Source of the DNA: Lithodes maja
Taxonomy: Eukaryota; Arthropoda; Malacostraca; Decapoda; Lithodidae
Reading direction: 5' to 3'
NCBI GenBank assembly: GCA_037953745.1
Contig: JBAKBP010004271.1
Coordinates: 62,001-126,000, forward strand
DNA: 64,000 nucleotides
Shown: piece by piece, positions 1 to 9,258 of the stretch
How positions within the stretch are numbered: position 1 is the first letter of the stretch
Layout: each line of letters opens with the position of its first letter
Made by a program: the position numbers and the translations under genes
Notes under the pieces: model-generated
Told to the model about the DNA's origin: nothing
The model's database searches: none
The model's input: the letters and a program-made list of their open reading frames with translations, nothing else

Positions 1-1882
1 CCACAAAACCACATACCTCTTTAGCGCGCTCGGACAAAGGTACTTGCCAGTAACCTTTTACTAAATCAACTTTAGACAAAAACCGAGCATTACCAATTTT
101 ATCAACACTATCATCAACCCGAGGAAGAGGATATGGGTTAGTTGGAGTCAAACCGTTTAGCCTACGGAAATCAATACAGAAGCGTACCTTGCCATCTGGT
201 TTAGGCTGCAGTGTTACGGGGGAAGTCCATTTAACGGTACCTTTCTCTATCAATCCTCTACCGAGCATATACTCCAACTCATCCCTCAGAGCGGGTAGTT
301 TTATGGGGGGCACACGGTATGGGATTGACTTAAAGGGTAGATGGTGCCCCACGTCAACATCATGCATAGCCTGAGTAGTGAGGCCTGGATGTTCAGCGAA
401 TACAGTGGGGTATAAACCGAGCAACTGACGGATAGCTTCAAATTGCGGCTCAGGCAAATGGGCTATAGCCTCGTCAGCCCTTAGGCTCGAGTTCCCCGCC
501 CACTGATCCGCTGAAACATGGTGATCCCAGCTATCCTCCTCTGAAGCTTGACTGTCCCCCTCTCCTTCTCCACCACGGCCGCAACAAGCCAACACAGGGA
601 CAGTGAGAGGCTCAGAGGGGCGCCTCACATACTCTTTTATCAGGTTCACGTGACATAACTGATTCTTCTTCCTCCTGTCTGGAGTGGCAACAAGGTAATC
701 TAGGTCCGAAATTTTCTCCACAATTTTATAGGGTCCAGTATACTTCGCCGACAAGGGGTTACCCACCAAAGGCAACAAAATCAACACCTCCTGTCCCACA
801 ATGAACTCCCGGAGCTTCACTTTGCGATCATACCTGTCCTTCATTAAAGCTTGTGACCCTGTTAAATTCCGACCTGCCATCTCCAGACTCTTAAGCATGC
901 GCTCACGGCTTTCAAACACATACTTCAACAAGGAACAAGGCGGCACAGTTCCTTCCCAAATTTCCCGCAGCATATTAAGGGGGCCCCTGACTCGGTGTCC
1001 AAAAATCAGCTCGTTTGGACTAAATCCCAGGCTCTCACCAGGCACTTCCCGAGCAGCAAACAGTACATACGGCAATCCAAGATCCCAATCTCTTCCGTTA
1101 TCAGCACAATAACACCTGAGCATGCTTTTAAGGGTGGCATGCCACCGCTCAAGCACCCCTTGGCTCTCAGGGTGATACGCTGACGATACCACCGCCCGTA
1201 TTCCATGCTGTTGCATTGTTTGCTTAAAGAGATTGGAGGTGAAATTGGACCCCTGATCAGACTGAATCTCCTCCGGGTACCCGTACCTTGAAAAGTACCA
1301 CAACAAGTTACTGACTACCGTCTTAGCCATGCCGTTTTTCATGGGGTATGCATCGGGGTATCTAGTGGCAACATCCATGATGGTTAACAAAAATTTATTA
1401 CCAGCCTTTGTGGGAGGGAGGGGACCAACCATGTCAACAACAATCTTACTAAAAGGTGGCCCAATTACAGGAATAGGGTGCAACGGAGCTTTAGGAATAA
1501 CTTGGTTTGGTTTCCCGACCCGTTGACAAATATCACATGAGTTTATCCAGGACTGCACATGAGACTTCATCCCCGGCCACCAAAACAACTTCCCCAAAGC
1601 CGCCACCGTTTTTCTTACCCCCAAATGTCCTGCCAGCGGTGTGTCATGCGCCAAACTCAGTAGGCTATCCCTGCACTCCCGCGGCACCATCAACTGGTCC
1701 ACTACCCCGGACCCCATCTTCCAGCTACGGTTAGGGTCTTGAAAACGCCGATACAGGATGCCATCTAAATAAAAAAAATCTCCCGGCTGTGCATCACCGT
1801 CCTCGTCGAGCTCCACAGCTCCATTAGCACACGTTTGGAGCTCAGGGTCCTCCAGCTGCAACCGACGTATATCTGAGGGTGC
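1..1882 (-). CDS. pol: Integrase followed by reverse transcriptase (pol, partial at left edge)
   Basis: One frame stays open for 627 codons from the TAG that ends Gag-protease to position 1. Counting from that stop: a zinc-binding HHCC module (H79, H86, C116, C119), the integrase core with D150, D209 in SDQGSNF and E245 in HPESQGVLE (35 residues between the last two, the classic D,D35E), an integrase C-terminal region around residues 345-415, a low-complexity spacer to about 510, then the RT fingers with KWTSPVTLQPKPDGKVRFC and the first catalytic aspartate at D606 in KVDLVKGYWQVPL. The chain is cut before the second RT aspartates. The unbroken frame shows that the integrase-first order is native and not a rearrangement. 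Expression would need readthrough of, or a change in, the TAG at 1883-1885. No ATG is required if it is made as a Gag-Pol fusion. Confidence 0.92.
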
Positions 1883-4201
1883 CTAGCGATCTAACTGCTC
1901 CCGGAGCAATGCATGACCCTCCCCGATACTGAGCTGCTCCCTCTGTCTCTCTCGATGTTCATAACGTTGCTGTCGTGGAGACTCGTCATGCCCAGCCTCG
2001 TCACTCTCGATGACAGGCCCAGGGGCTACTCCAGAACTAAGTAATGGTGCTAATACTGAATCACCCAGGAGAGCCGCCGAGTCAAAACTCTTAAAACCAA
2101 CTCCAGCTTTAGCCTCCTCCTGTTGATCGTTCCTCTGCTGGTCTGAAGACGGAGGACTAGGCTGTGACACTTTAGCTGCCCGAGCTCGGGTGACAGCACA
2201 CGCCATGGGTTCTGCCTGGCACCGCTCGACACACTCTTGCTCTTCCCTACTCACGTCGGCCGTCCTCTCGGCAACGACTAAGGGTAGAACCTCAGAAGCG
2301 GGCATTGCAAAGTCGTTGCCGAGAAGAAGGTCGACGCCCTCCACTGGCAGTTTCTCCACAATCCCGACATCCAATTCACGTGTCACACCATCCACCTCCA
2401 ACTCCAACCGCACCAGCGGGTATGACCGAGTTGCATTAATACCCTGCACCACTACCACCCGAGCCGCATTTATAGGGTAGCCAGTCAAGTTATTCATCAG
2501 AGTCTGGGAAGCACCTGTATCACGCAAGACCTCTACTCCATGCTTGCGCCCCGCCCACATCACGCAACCCCGTCCTCTATGGTCGCAAAAAACATCCTGA
2601 GCAGGGTTCGAGCCTCCCAGGTGCTTCTGCATTGGCTGTGCCTCAGCCTCTGACGAACTGCCCCGGGCAAACTCAGAAAACTTCGGAGACACACCAATGT
2701 TGCAGGCCAAAGACACAGCTGCTGTAGGTGGTTTGCTAGGACAGACTCTTGCAAAGTGCCCCTTTTCATGACAATGATAACACTCCAACTCCCCTCTGGG
2801 CTTCCCTTGGTACTGGGAAGGGCCCGGCCCCTTCTTAAATGGGACGGTGCTAGTCTTGTGGTCAGTCTTGGTATCATAGCTCTTGTACTTGTTTGCATAA
2901 TGTATATCACTAACTCGGGGGGGTGGGGCGTCACGCCCCTTGTTACCTGCCTCACTACGCTGGGCAGACCCGCACCCACGAATTAGTGATAGCCGGAGGT
3001 CAGCCATCTCAGCTGCCTCCTGTAGAGTTTTAGGGTTCTTTTCTTTAATAGTTAAAGTCATATCTGCACCAGTACACTTATAAAACTGCTCGAGCAGAAA
3101 CAGCTCAGTCAACTGTTCGGCCGTCTCAGCTTTCTCAGAACGTGTCCAGTTAGCAAGTGCATCTTTTAAGTCCCGGGCATGTTCAAGAAAGGTCGCCTCC
3201 CTAGTCTTCGTAACACCCCGAAACTTCAATCGATATGTTTCTGGTTGCAACTCGTATGCCCGTAGGACAGCTCTCTTCAATGCTGGGTAGTCAATGCAAG
3301 ACTCTAAAGGCAGTGCATCATAAGCCTTCAGACCCTTACCCGTAAGTCTTGAGGAGACCAGAGCTGCCCACTTCTCTTCAGGCCAATTATGCTCCCTACA
3401 CTTCTTCTCAAAACGATTAAAAAATTCTGTGACTTCAGTTTCACTAAATGCCGGCACCAACTTGACTAAGTGGGACAAGGACTGTTCTCTTACTTGGCCC
3501 TCACGGCCCATCCGAATCCCTGTCGACTCTGCACGAGTCTTATCTAAATCTATTTGAGCACAATATTTCTCTGAGTCGTACCTAAGCTCAGCCTCGTGCC
3601 TCCTAACCTCAATCTCATGCCTCCTAGTCTCATTCTCCTGCTTCCTAACCTCAGCCTCAATCTCCTTCTCCTGCTTCCTAGACTCAATTTTAGCAAGCTC
3701 AAGTCTAAATATCATATCTGGAGACAGGCAGGAAGAGGGAGCTGCCACTACTGAAGGAGGGGGGGCAAGAACTGGGGAACCACCATGCGCACCGCCCGAG
3801 GGCACTCCAATCTTCCAATTCTCATCCCTCTGTGGGAGGGTGCTAACCTCCGGTACTTGAGTGGACGGCACTGTGGGAGTCGAGTGAGAGGGGATCTGGG
3901 GAGGAACCCCCCCAAACGCCCTCTCCTCCGAAACCCCATGTCGCCCACGCAACACCCAGGAAATCAGCTCCCCCTTGGACATCCCTCCTACATTGGATAG
4001 ACCCAAAACCTTGGCTATCAGGTGCAAGCCATAAACATTCACCCCAGTCAGCCTCTCCTCCGTCACATGGTACTGCTTACTCACAAAAACTCTAGCATCC
4101 TCCTCACTGATTACTAACGGCACCTCCTCAAATGGCATCTCTCGCTCCTCGTCAGTACTAGGGCACGACATACTGAAGTTCACAAAAAATTCTCGAGACA
4201 A
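1883..4201 (-). CDS. gag: Gag-protease polyprotein with SCAN-like capsid (772 aa)
   Basis: Structural and processing protein of the retrotransposon. Residues about 168-225 are a charged, Arg/Glu-rich coiled-coil stretch with repeated RKQE/RRHE words. Residues about 246-405 form the capsid, with spacing like a SCAN domain (KFRGV, then ELFLLEQF, then NPKTLQEAAEMADL). A CCHC zinc knuckle (CYHCHEKGHFARVC) lies at 474-487. A retropepsin follows, with DTGAS at 561-565 and the hydrophobic-Gly partner LLLGNDF at 625-631. It starts 183 bp inside the 5' LTR; the ATG at 4201 is the first long-frame start. The ORF ends at a single TAG, after which the same frame goes straight into integrase. Copy B has no stop at the equivalent place, so the TAG is either a readthrough signal or a point mutation. 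The body of the protein is nearly identical to copy B. Confidence 0.93.
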   Translation of the reverse strand: MSREFFVNFSMSCPSTDEEREMPFEEVPLVISEEDARVFVSKQYHVTEERLTGVNVYGLHLIAKVLGLSNVGGMSKGELISWVLRGRHGVSEERAFGGVPPQIPSHSTPTVPSTQVPEVSTLPQRDENWKIGVPSGGAHGGSPVLAPPPSVVAAPSSCLSPDMIFRLELAKIESRKQEKEIEAEVRKQENETRRHEIEVRRHEAELRYDSEKYCAQIDLDKTRAESTGIRMGREGQVREQSLSHLVKLVPAFSETEVTEFFNRFEKKCREHNWPEEKWAALVSSRLTGKGLKAYDALPLESCIDYPALKRAVLRAYELQPETYRLKFRGVTKTREATFLEHARDLKDALANWTRSEKAETAEQLTELFLLEQFYKCTGADMTLTIKEKNPKTLQEAAEMADLRLSLIRGCGSAQRSEAGNKGRDAPPPRVSDIHYANKYKSYDTKTDHKTSTVPFKKGPGPSQYQGKPRGELECYHCHEKGHFARVCPSKPPTAAVSLACNIGVSPKFSEFARGSSSEAEAQPMQKHLGGSNPAQDVFCDHRGRGCVMWAGRKHGVEVLRDTGASQTLMNNLTGYPINAARVVVVQGINATRSYPLVRLELEVDGVTRELDVGIVEKLPVEGVDLLLGNDFAMPASEVLPLVVAERTADVSREEQECVERCQAEPMACAVTRARAAKVSQPSPPSSDQQRNDQQEEAKAGVGFKSFDSAALLGDSVLAPLLSSGVAPGPVIESDEAGHDESPRQQRYEHRERQREQLSIGEGHALLREQLDR

Positions 4202-4374
4202 AAGTGTTAAACTCCCTTATGTAAGCACTAATTACTAAATTAACTGGAGTCTCTTAAATGCTCTCCTAATTGCCTTACAAAAAAAAATATTCTTCAATAT
4301 GTACGCTAAAGTACGAACAAACAAATGTTGTACAACTCTGCAGAAAATTATACTGTTCACAAAATCCTAAGCAA

Positions 4375-4382
4375 GGTCGCCA
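4375..4382 (-). other. Primer-binding site of copy A
   Basis: Two bases inside the 5' LTR end the minus strand reads TGGCGACC, the expected TGG start of a tRNA 3'-end complement. The same bases occur next to the copy B 5' LTR at 27065-27072. The priming tRNA species cannot be decided here. Confidence 0.7.
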
Positions 4383-4384
4383 TT

Positions 4385-6240
4385 TGTTACGACCGGGCAC
4401 TCGGGTACACTAGGGCTCTTACACAGGACTCGAGTATGGCTCGCTGCCACAACGGAAACACACGATCCCAACCCCAGAGTACTGCCAGCCGAACAAAAAA
4501 CGCCACTACCCTCCAGAGTTCTATCTGCTATAACGGGGTATACAAGAACTCGGTACTAGCGTTTCACACAACAGACTAATAGCAAGACGGGAGTTATCTA
4601 GTCTGGTCAACAATCAAACAAAGAAGAAAGTACTACAACACTAAAGAATAGTGTTGGCCGAAGCCGAAGTAATCCACCCTTGAACTAAGAACTTAAGAAG
4701 TCCTCCACCCTCTACTTCGGATCGGCACTATTACGTTACGTTAAACAATAGTCCTCGAGCATCAAGCAAGGAATCTTCTGATAAGTTAGATGCTTCTCGA
4801 ATACTCATAAGAAGTAAGTATCGGATTTTGAACAGCTATTTAATGAATAACTCACTGGTAATTAAAGGCTTTAAATTGACATAAGAAGAATTATAAGAAT
4901 AAGCAATAGGATATGGCAAACATTAAGAAGAAGTACTCCGACAATGCACTGGCAATAGCCTACTAAGATTGTGCTCGTGGGCCACTAATCTCTGAAGTAG
5001 CTAAGCGTGCCACACATGAAATCAATAGTGCTTAAACAATAATATACATAAGGAGAAGCTTCAATACTATGCTGTATCTGCTGGTCGAGCAAAGTCTAGC
5101 TGGGATATCTAAGGTTAAGAGACAATGGCTGAGCAAGCGGCTCGTAGCCTAGCGAGGTCCTTAAGACTGTGCGGCCAAATTACGGTAATTGACGGGATGC
5201 TCTCTTGAGAGATCCAGATCACTAGTATCTGGTTCTCTCCTGGCGATCCTCTCAAAGTCAAGCAAATGAGATAACACAGTGTTGGGTGGCACAGGCAAAA
5301 GCCCTCACTCGCAACACAGTGCTAAACTCCCACGGTACACAGTCAGAAAGACCACCTAGGCGTTCCACGTCTCCGTTGCAATTGTACTGGTTCAACCGCA
5401 ACCTAGTACTCATAGGAAATCACAACTCAGAAACCCTATCCCAGTCTAGCATTGCCTAAACCAGCAGAAAACAGGAACATGAATAATCGCACACAGGGAA
5501 ATGCATATACGAGTGCAACAAACATCAATCAATCCTATTCTAGTTAACCCTTCCAAAAATAGGCTATCTAACAGGCACTTATCTCGTGAGAACTCAAGCG
5601 ATAATACTTTGGCTGACTAAATCTGCACCAAAGGGGTCATGGAGGTTAAACAGGGACGAGAAGAGAAGAAGATAGGCTGTTCAGAGAGTAGAGAAAGTTC
5701 ACATCAGTCGGAAGAATATGGATAGTTGCAAGGGATATGAGAAGTCGCTTTGCCTGATGAGTTCTGAAGAATGGTGGCAAGAACCTCTCTTTTTATACTC
5801 GGCCCTCTAGCGGCATATCTCAAACTACTTAAGGACCGCCCACTGGCAATCATGACGTCATATTCTCTCTCAATCTGGGATCGACAAAGGATTTCCCACG
5901 CGCTGAGAGGGAGGAAGGGAGGAGGGAGGAGGGAATTAGGCCTATCTGCCCGCGTGGCGCACTCACTGGTCCCCGTTACGTAATATCTCTCTCTCTCTCC
6001 TCTCATCATTACATATAAGTCCCACACACAATACTTATAACTAATGATATAAAATAGAACTCGTTGACTCAGATGAAAACAAAATACATATTTATAATAC
6101 TTATAGTACAACGGCTCACATAAACTAAGTTAGGAAACTCTACACAGACTACAGCCAAAGTTCCTGCCCTGACGATCCTAGCGAGAGTGGGGCCTGACTG
6201 GGCGTTCTGTACAGCATGCTCATACTCGACATGCGTCACA
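4385..6240 (-). repeat. 5' LTR of copy A (1856 bp)
   Basis: Bounded by TGTTACGACC and ATGCGTCACA on the plus strand, the same termini as both copy B LTRs, and it diverges from them exactly at these points. The 3' LTR is outside the window. The U3 part differs from copy B by several indels around 5775-5850, so the two insertions come from different sub-lineages. Confidence 0.92.
5789..5860 (-). promoter_or_regulatory. LTR promoter: CRE-like palindrome plus TATA box
   Basis: On the minus strand TGACGTCA (5853-5860) is followed about 55 bp downstream by TATAAAAAG (5789-5797), in the right order for U3 and pointing toward gag. Both motifs are kept in the two copy B LTRs (22194-22241 and 28480-28527) although the bases between them differ, which argues for function. 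Confidence 0.6.
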
Positions 6241-6337
6241 AGGCGGTATAGGTGAGCGTAGAGGTCAGGGTAGAGGCGAGGCGAGGGAGAGGGTGGTAGG
6301 TGTGCGTCGTTGGTGGTCTCATTGAAGACTGTTGGGG

Positions 6338-7090
6338 AGTGCGCTGCCTGGGGCCTATATATAGGGGCCGTGTTGCCGTTCTGTTGGGAAAAATGTCTAG
6401 TATTTCTTGTCAGGTGGATGCGGCTGTTTTCGGTTCGACTTTTGTGTTGTCGGTTGGAGTTTTCTGTTGTCGGTTACTTGTCCGGTCAAGTTGGCTCGAC
6501 TCTTCTGCCACATTGGGTTCCGGGTGTTGTCATACGTCTGCACTCCTGTCAATGTGGTTGGAGTCTGCTGTATGCGGCTGCATGCGGATGAATTCCGCTG
6601 TTGTCTGTTGTACTCGTATAACTCATATTTTTGCATAATTTTTAATTTTTTTATGCAAATATATGCAAATTTATGCACACGACTTCAGCAGACTTCAGCA
6701 GACTTTTGCGGTTGTACTCGTGTCTGGCGGCTGTACTCTGGTGTATGCGGCAGTAGTCTTTATGCTACACATGAAACACAATTCGAGCCGATATACACAA
6801 GGACTACAGCCGCATACAGAAGACTTGGTACGACTAGCGCCGACTAGAGCAGACTACTCCCCGCATCCACCAGACAAATTTCAAGTCTGGCCCAAATTTC
6901 AAAACTGACAAACATTTTCGTCGCGGACCGCGACTTGACACGCATTGCCAGGACTTCACCAGACTACAGACGACTACAGCCGCATGGGTAGGACTAGGTG
7001 CCGACTTGGTGCCGCATGCAGCAGAGTCGCTACTCGGCTGCTTTCTGCTGCATTCGGCGCCCGAGTCCTGTATGTGTGAAAGGGGCATTA
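6338..7090 (+). repeat. ~745-bp unclassified direct repeat, unit 1
   Basis: Starts near GTGCGCTGC with the palindromic CCTATATATAGG and ends at GGGGCATTA. It is repeated with high identity at 7983-8727, with small indels near the start. The sequence is full of CAGACT/AGTCTG and GCAGCCGC/GCGGCTG words, but no coding domain was recognised in any frame. Positions 6241-6337 between the LTR and this unit show nothing definite. Confidence 0.8.
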
Positions 7091-7440
7091 CCCTTCTGCC
7101 TTCCCCCCACCACACCCCCAACTGCCTCCCACCACCCACTTCCAGCGTATCCGTACGAAGAAAAGGAAAAAAGGAAAATCCGTGGTGGCGAAAGTACCTC
7201 ACCAATCGGCTTCATATCTGTAACACAAGTCAATTACCCTTCTGCCTTCCCCCCACCACACCCCCAACTGCCTCCCACCACCCACTTCCAGCGTATCCGT
7301 ACGAAGAAAAGGAAAAAAAGGAAAATCCGTGGTGGCGAAAGTACCTCACCAATCGGCTTCATATCTGTCAAAACACAAGTCAATTACCCTTCTACCTTCC
7401 CCCCATCAACCCCAAAACCACCCTCCCACCCATACATTCC
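7088..7440 (+). repeat. Tandem repeat, 146-150 bp unit, about 2.4 copies
   Basis: Units begin TTACCCTTCTGCC at 7088, 7234 and 7384; the third is partial and diverged. Internal landmarks are GCGTATCCGTACGAAG and AATCGGCTTCATATCTG. The first unit starts at the end of the 745-bp repeat. Positions 7441-7654 hold a C-run and A-run stretch without features. Confidence 0.85.
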
Positions 7441-7654
7441 GACACCATAAAAGTCTCTGTAGTCTATAGTGTCTTTTCAGCTACTTTCGGGACCATCGGG
7501 GACCTGTTTTCTGGCGAGGGGAGTGTTTTTTTTACCATTATCCTTCCTTTCTCTCCCAACTTGATAGATTTAGCCCCCCCCCCCCAAAAAAAAAACAAAA
7601 AAAAATCTGGCACTGGCAGAAGCACACCGTCAAAATTGGCTGGCACTCAGCGGG

Positions 7655-7965
7655 TTAAATGAGAGGGAAGAGAGTAGGAAGAGAAGAACAGGGGGTAGTA
7701 GGGAGGTAGTGAGGGAGGGAAGAGGTGGATGAGAAGAAGGGAGGAAGAAGGAGGAAAAGAACGAAGACAGGAGGAGAAGGAGGAAAAGTAGGGAGAGAGG
7801 AGGAAAAGAAGGGAGGGAGGAGAATGAGGAGGAGAAGGGAGGGAAGGAGAATGAGAAGCAAGAGGAGGAGGAGAAGAGAGGGAGGGAGTTGAATGAGAAG
7901 CAGAGAGGAGGAGGAGAAGGGAGGAAGGGAGGAGAATGAGAAGGAGAGTGGAAGAGGGTGATCTC
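7655..7965 (+). repeat. Homopurine (G/A) stretch
   Basis: About 310 bp of almost pure G and A on the plus strand. Long minus-strand frames here are low-complexity Ser/Leu/Pro artefacts. Confidence 0.85.
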
Positions 7966-7982
7966 GTCGAATACTGGGTCAA

Positions 7983-8727
7983 GTGCGCTGCGTGGGGCCT
8001 ATATATAGGGGCCGTGTCGCCGTTCTGTGGTTGGGAATTTTTTTTTATTTTTTTTGGTCAGCTTGATGCGGCTGTTTGCGGTTCGAGTTGGGTGTTGTCG
8101 GTTGGATGTTTCTGTTGTCTGCTCAAGTTGGCTCGACTCTTCTGCCATATTGGGTTCCGGGTGTTGTCATACGTCTGCACTCCTGTCAATGTGGTTGGAG
8201 TCTGCTGTATGCGGCTGCATGCGGCTGAATTCCGCTATTGTCTGTTGTACTCGTATGACTCATATTTTTGCATAATTTTTAATAATTTTATGCAAATATA
8301 TGCACATTTATGCACAAGACTTAGGCAGACTTCAGCAGACTTTTGCGGTTGTACTCGTGTCTGGCGGCTGTACTCTGGTGTATGCGGCAGTAGTCTTTAT
8401 GCTACACATGAAACACAATTCGAGCCGATATACACAAGGACTACAGCCGCATACAGAAGACTTGGTACGACTAGCGCCGACTAGAGCAGACTACTCCCCG
8501 CATCCACCAGACAAATTTCAAGTCTGGCCCAAATTTCAAAACTGACAAACATTTTCTTCGCGGACCGCGACTTGACACGCATTGCCAGGACTTCACCAGA
8601 CTACAGACGACTACAGCCGCATGGGTAGGACTAGGTGCCGACTTGGTGCCGCATGCAGCAGAGTCGCTACTCGGCTGCATTAGGCTGCATTCGGCGCCCG
8701 AGTCCTGTATGTGTGAAAGGGGCATTA
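7983..8727 (+). repeat. ~745-bp unclassified direct repeat, unit 2
   Basis: Second copy of 6338-7090, same orientation. It ends at the same GGGGCATTA and then abuts the tail of a SINE. Confidence 0.8.
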
Positions 8728-8728
8728 G

Positions 8729-9021
8729 GGTGGATCTGTATGGTACCATTCTCACTATAGACGGTACCGTCTCGCCCGAAGGCTTAGGTAGCCATCAGCT
8801 TAGGTGAACCATATGATACCCATCTCGCCTTGTACCATTTTTGCCAACCCCAGATGGGACGTCACAACGTCGTCCACTTATTCCAGGTACCTATTTACAG
8901 CTAGGTGAACTGAGGCTAACACATGAAAGGAGACAAGCCCAATTTGTCTCCGCCCGGCCGGGGATTGAACCCCCGACCCCTCGTGTGTGAGACGAGAGCT
9001 CTACCTACTAGGCTACGGGCT
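8729..9021 (-). mobile_element. tRNA-derived SINE (tRNA-Val-like head), family A
   Basis: On the minus strand the head (9021-8950) has a box A TAGCCTAGTAGG, an anticodon arm CTCGT/ACGAG with a 7-base loop that would read CAC, and a perfect T arm CGGGG/CCCCG around GTTCAAT. The body follows to 8729. A 5'-truncated plus-strand copy of the same body lies at 18487-18703 with the same 3' end (GATCCACC), which fixes the element's limit. The missing continuation into a normal acceptor 3' strand makes a functional tRNA gene unlikely. Confidence 0.85.
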
Positions 9022-9029
9022 GTGTGTGT

Positions 9030-9073
<44 letters not shown>

Positions 9074-9258
9074 TAGAGAGAGAGTGCATATTTGTGTGAC
9101 GGTCCATGCATAGGTGTGTGCGTGTGCGCGCCCGTGTGTGTGTGTTTATAGGTGTGTAAGTGTGTTTTATGTGTGCGTGCGTGTCAGTGTGTGTGTGTGT
9201 GTTTGTCAGTGTGCGTGTGTGTGTGTGTCTGTGTGTGTGTGTGTGTGTCAGTGTGTGT
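9022..9258 (+). repeat. (TG)n-rich microsatellite
   Basis: Interrupted GT/TG repeats joining the SINE head to the truncated 5' end of the LINE copy. Confidence 0.95.

Larger units (their letters stand above)
1..6240 (-). mobile_element. Ty3/gypsy-like LTR retrotransposon, Gmr1-type domain order (copy A, 3' part outside window)
   Basis: Read on the minus strand the order is 5' LTR (4385-6240), primer-binding site, Gag-protease (4201-1883), integrase (about 1880-650), RT (about 340-1), then the window edge. Integrase before RT is opposite to most Ty3/gypsy elements and is known for the Gmr1-like lineage. The capsid has the layout of the SCAN domain, which is reported to derive from Gmr1-like Gag. 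The RT catalytic box, RNase H and 3' LTR lie left of position 1, so completeness and target duplication cannot be judged. Confidence 0.88.

Noticed and set aside
7647..7982. Ser/Leu-rich minus-strand frame
   Set aside because: Same artefact over the shorter G/A block.
6407..8484. Repeated plus-strand frames inside the 745-bp duplication (VVCCTRMTHIFA-like words)
   Set aside because: The two copies differ by indels that break the frames and no domain is seen; similarity is at DNA level.
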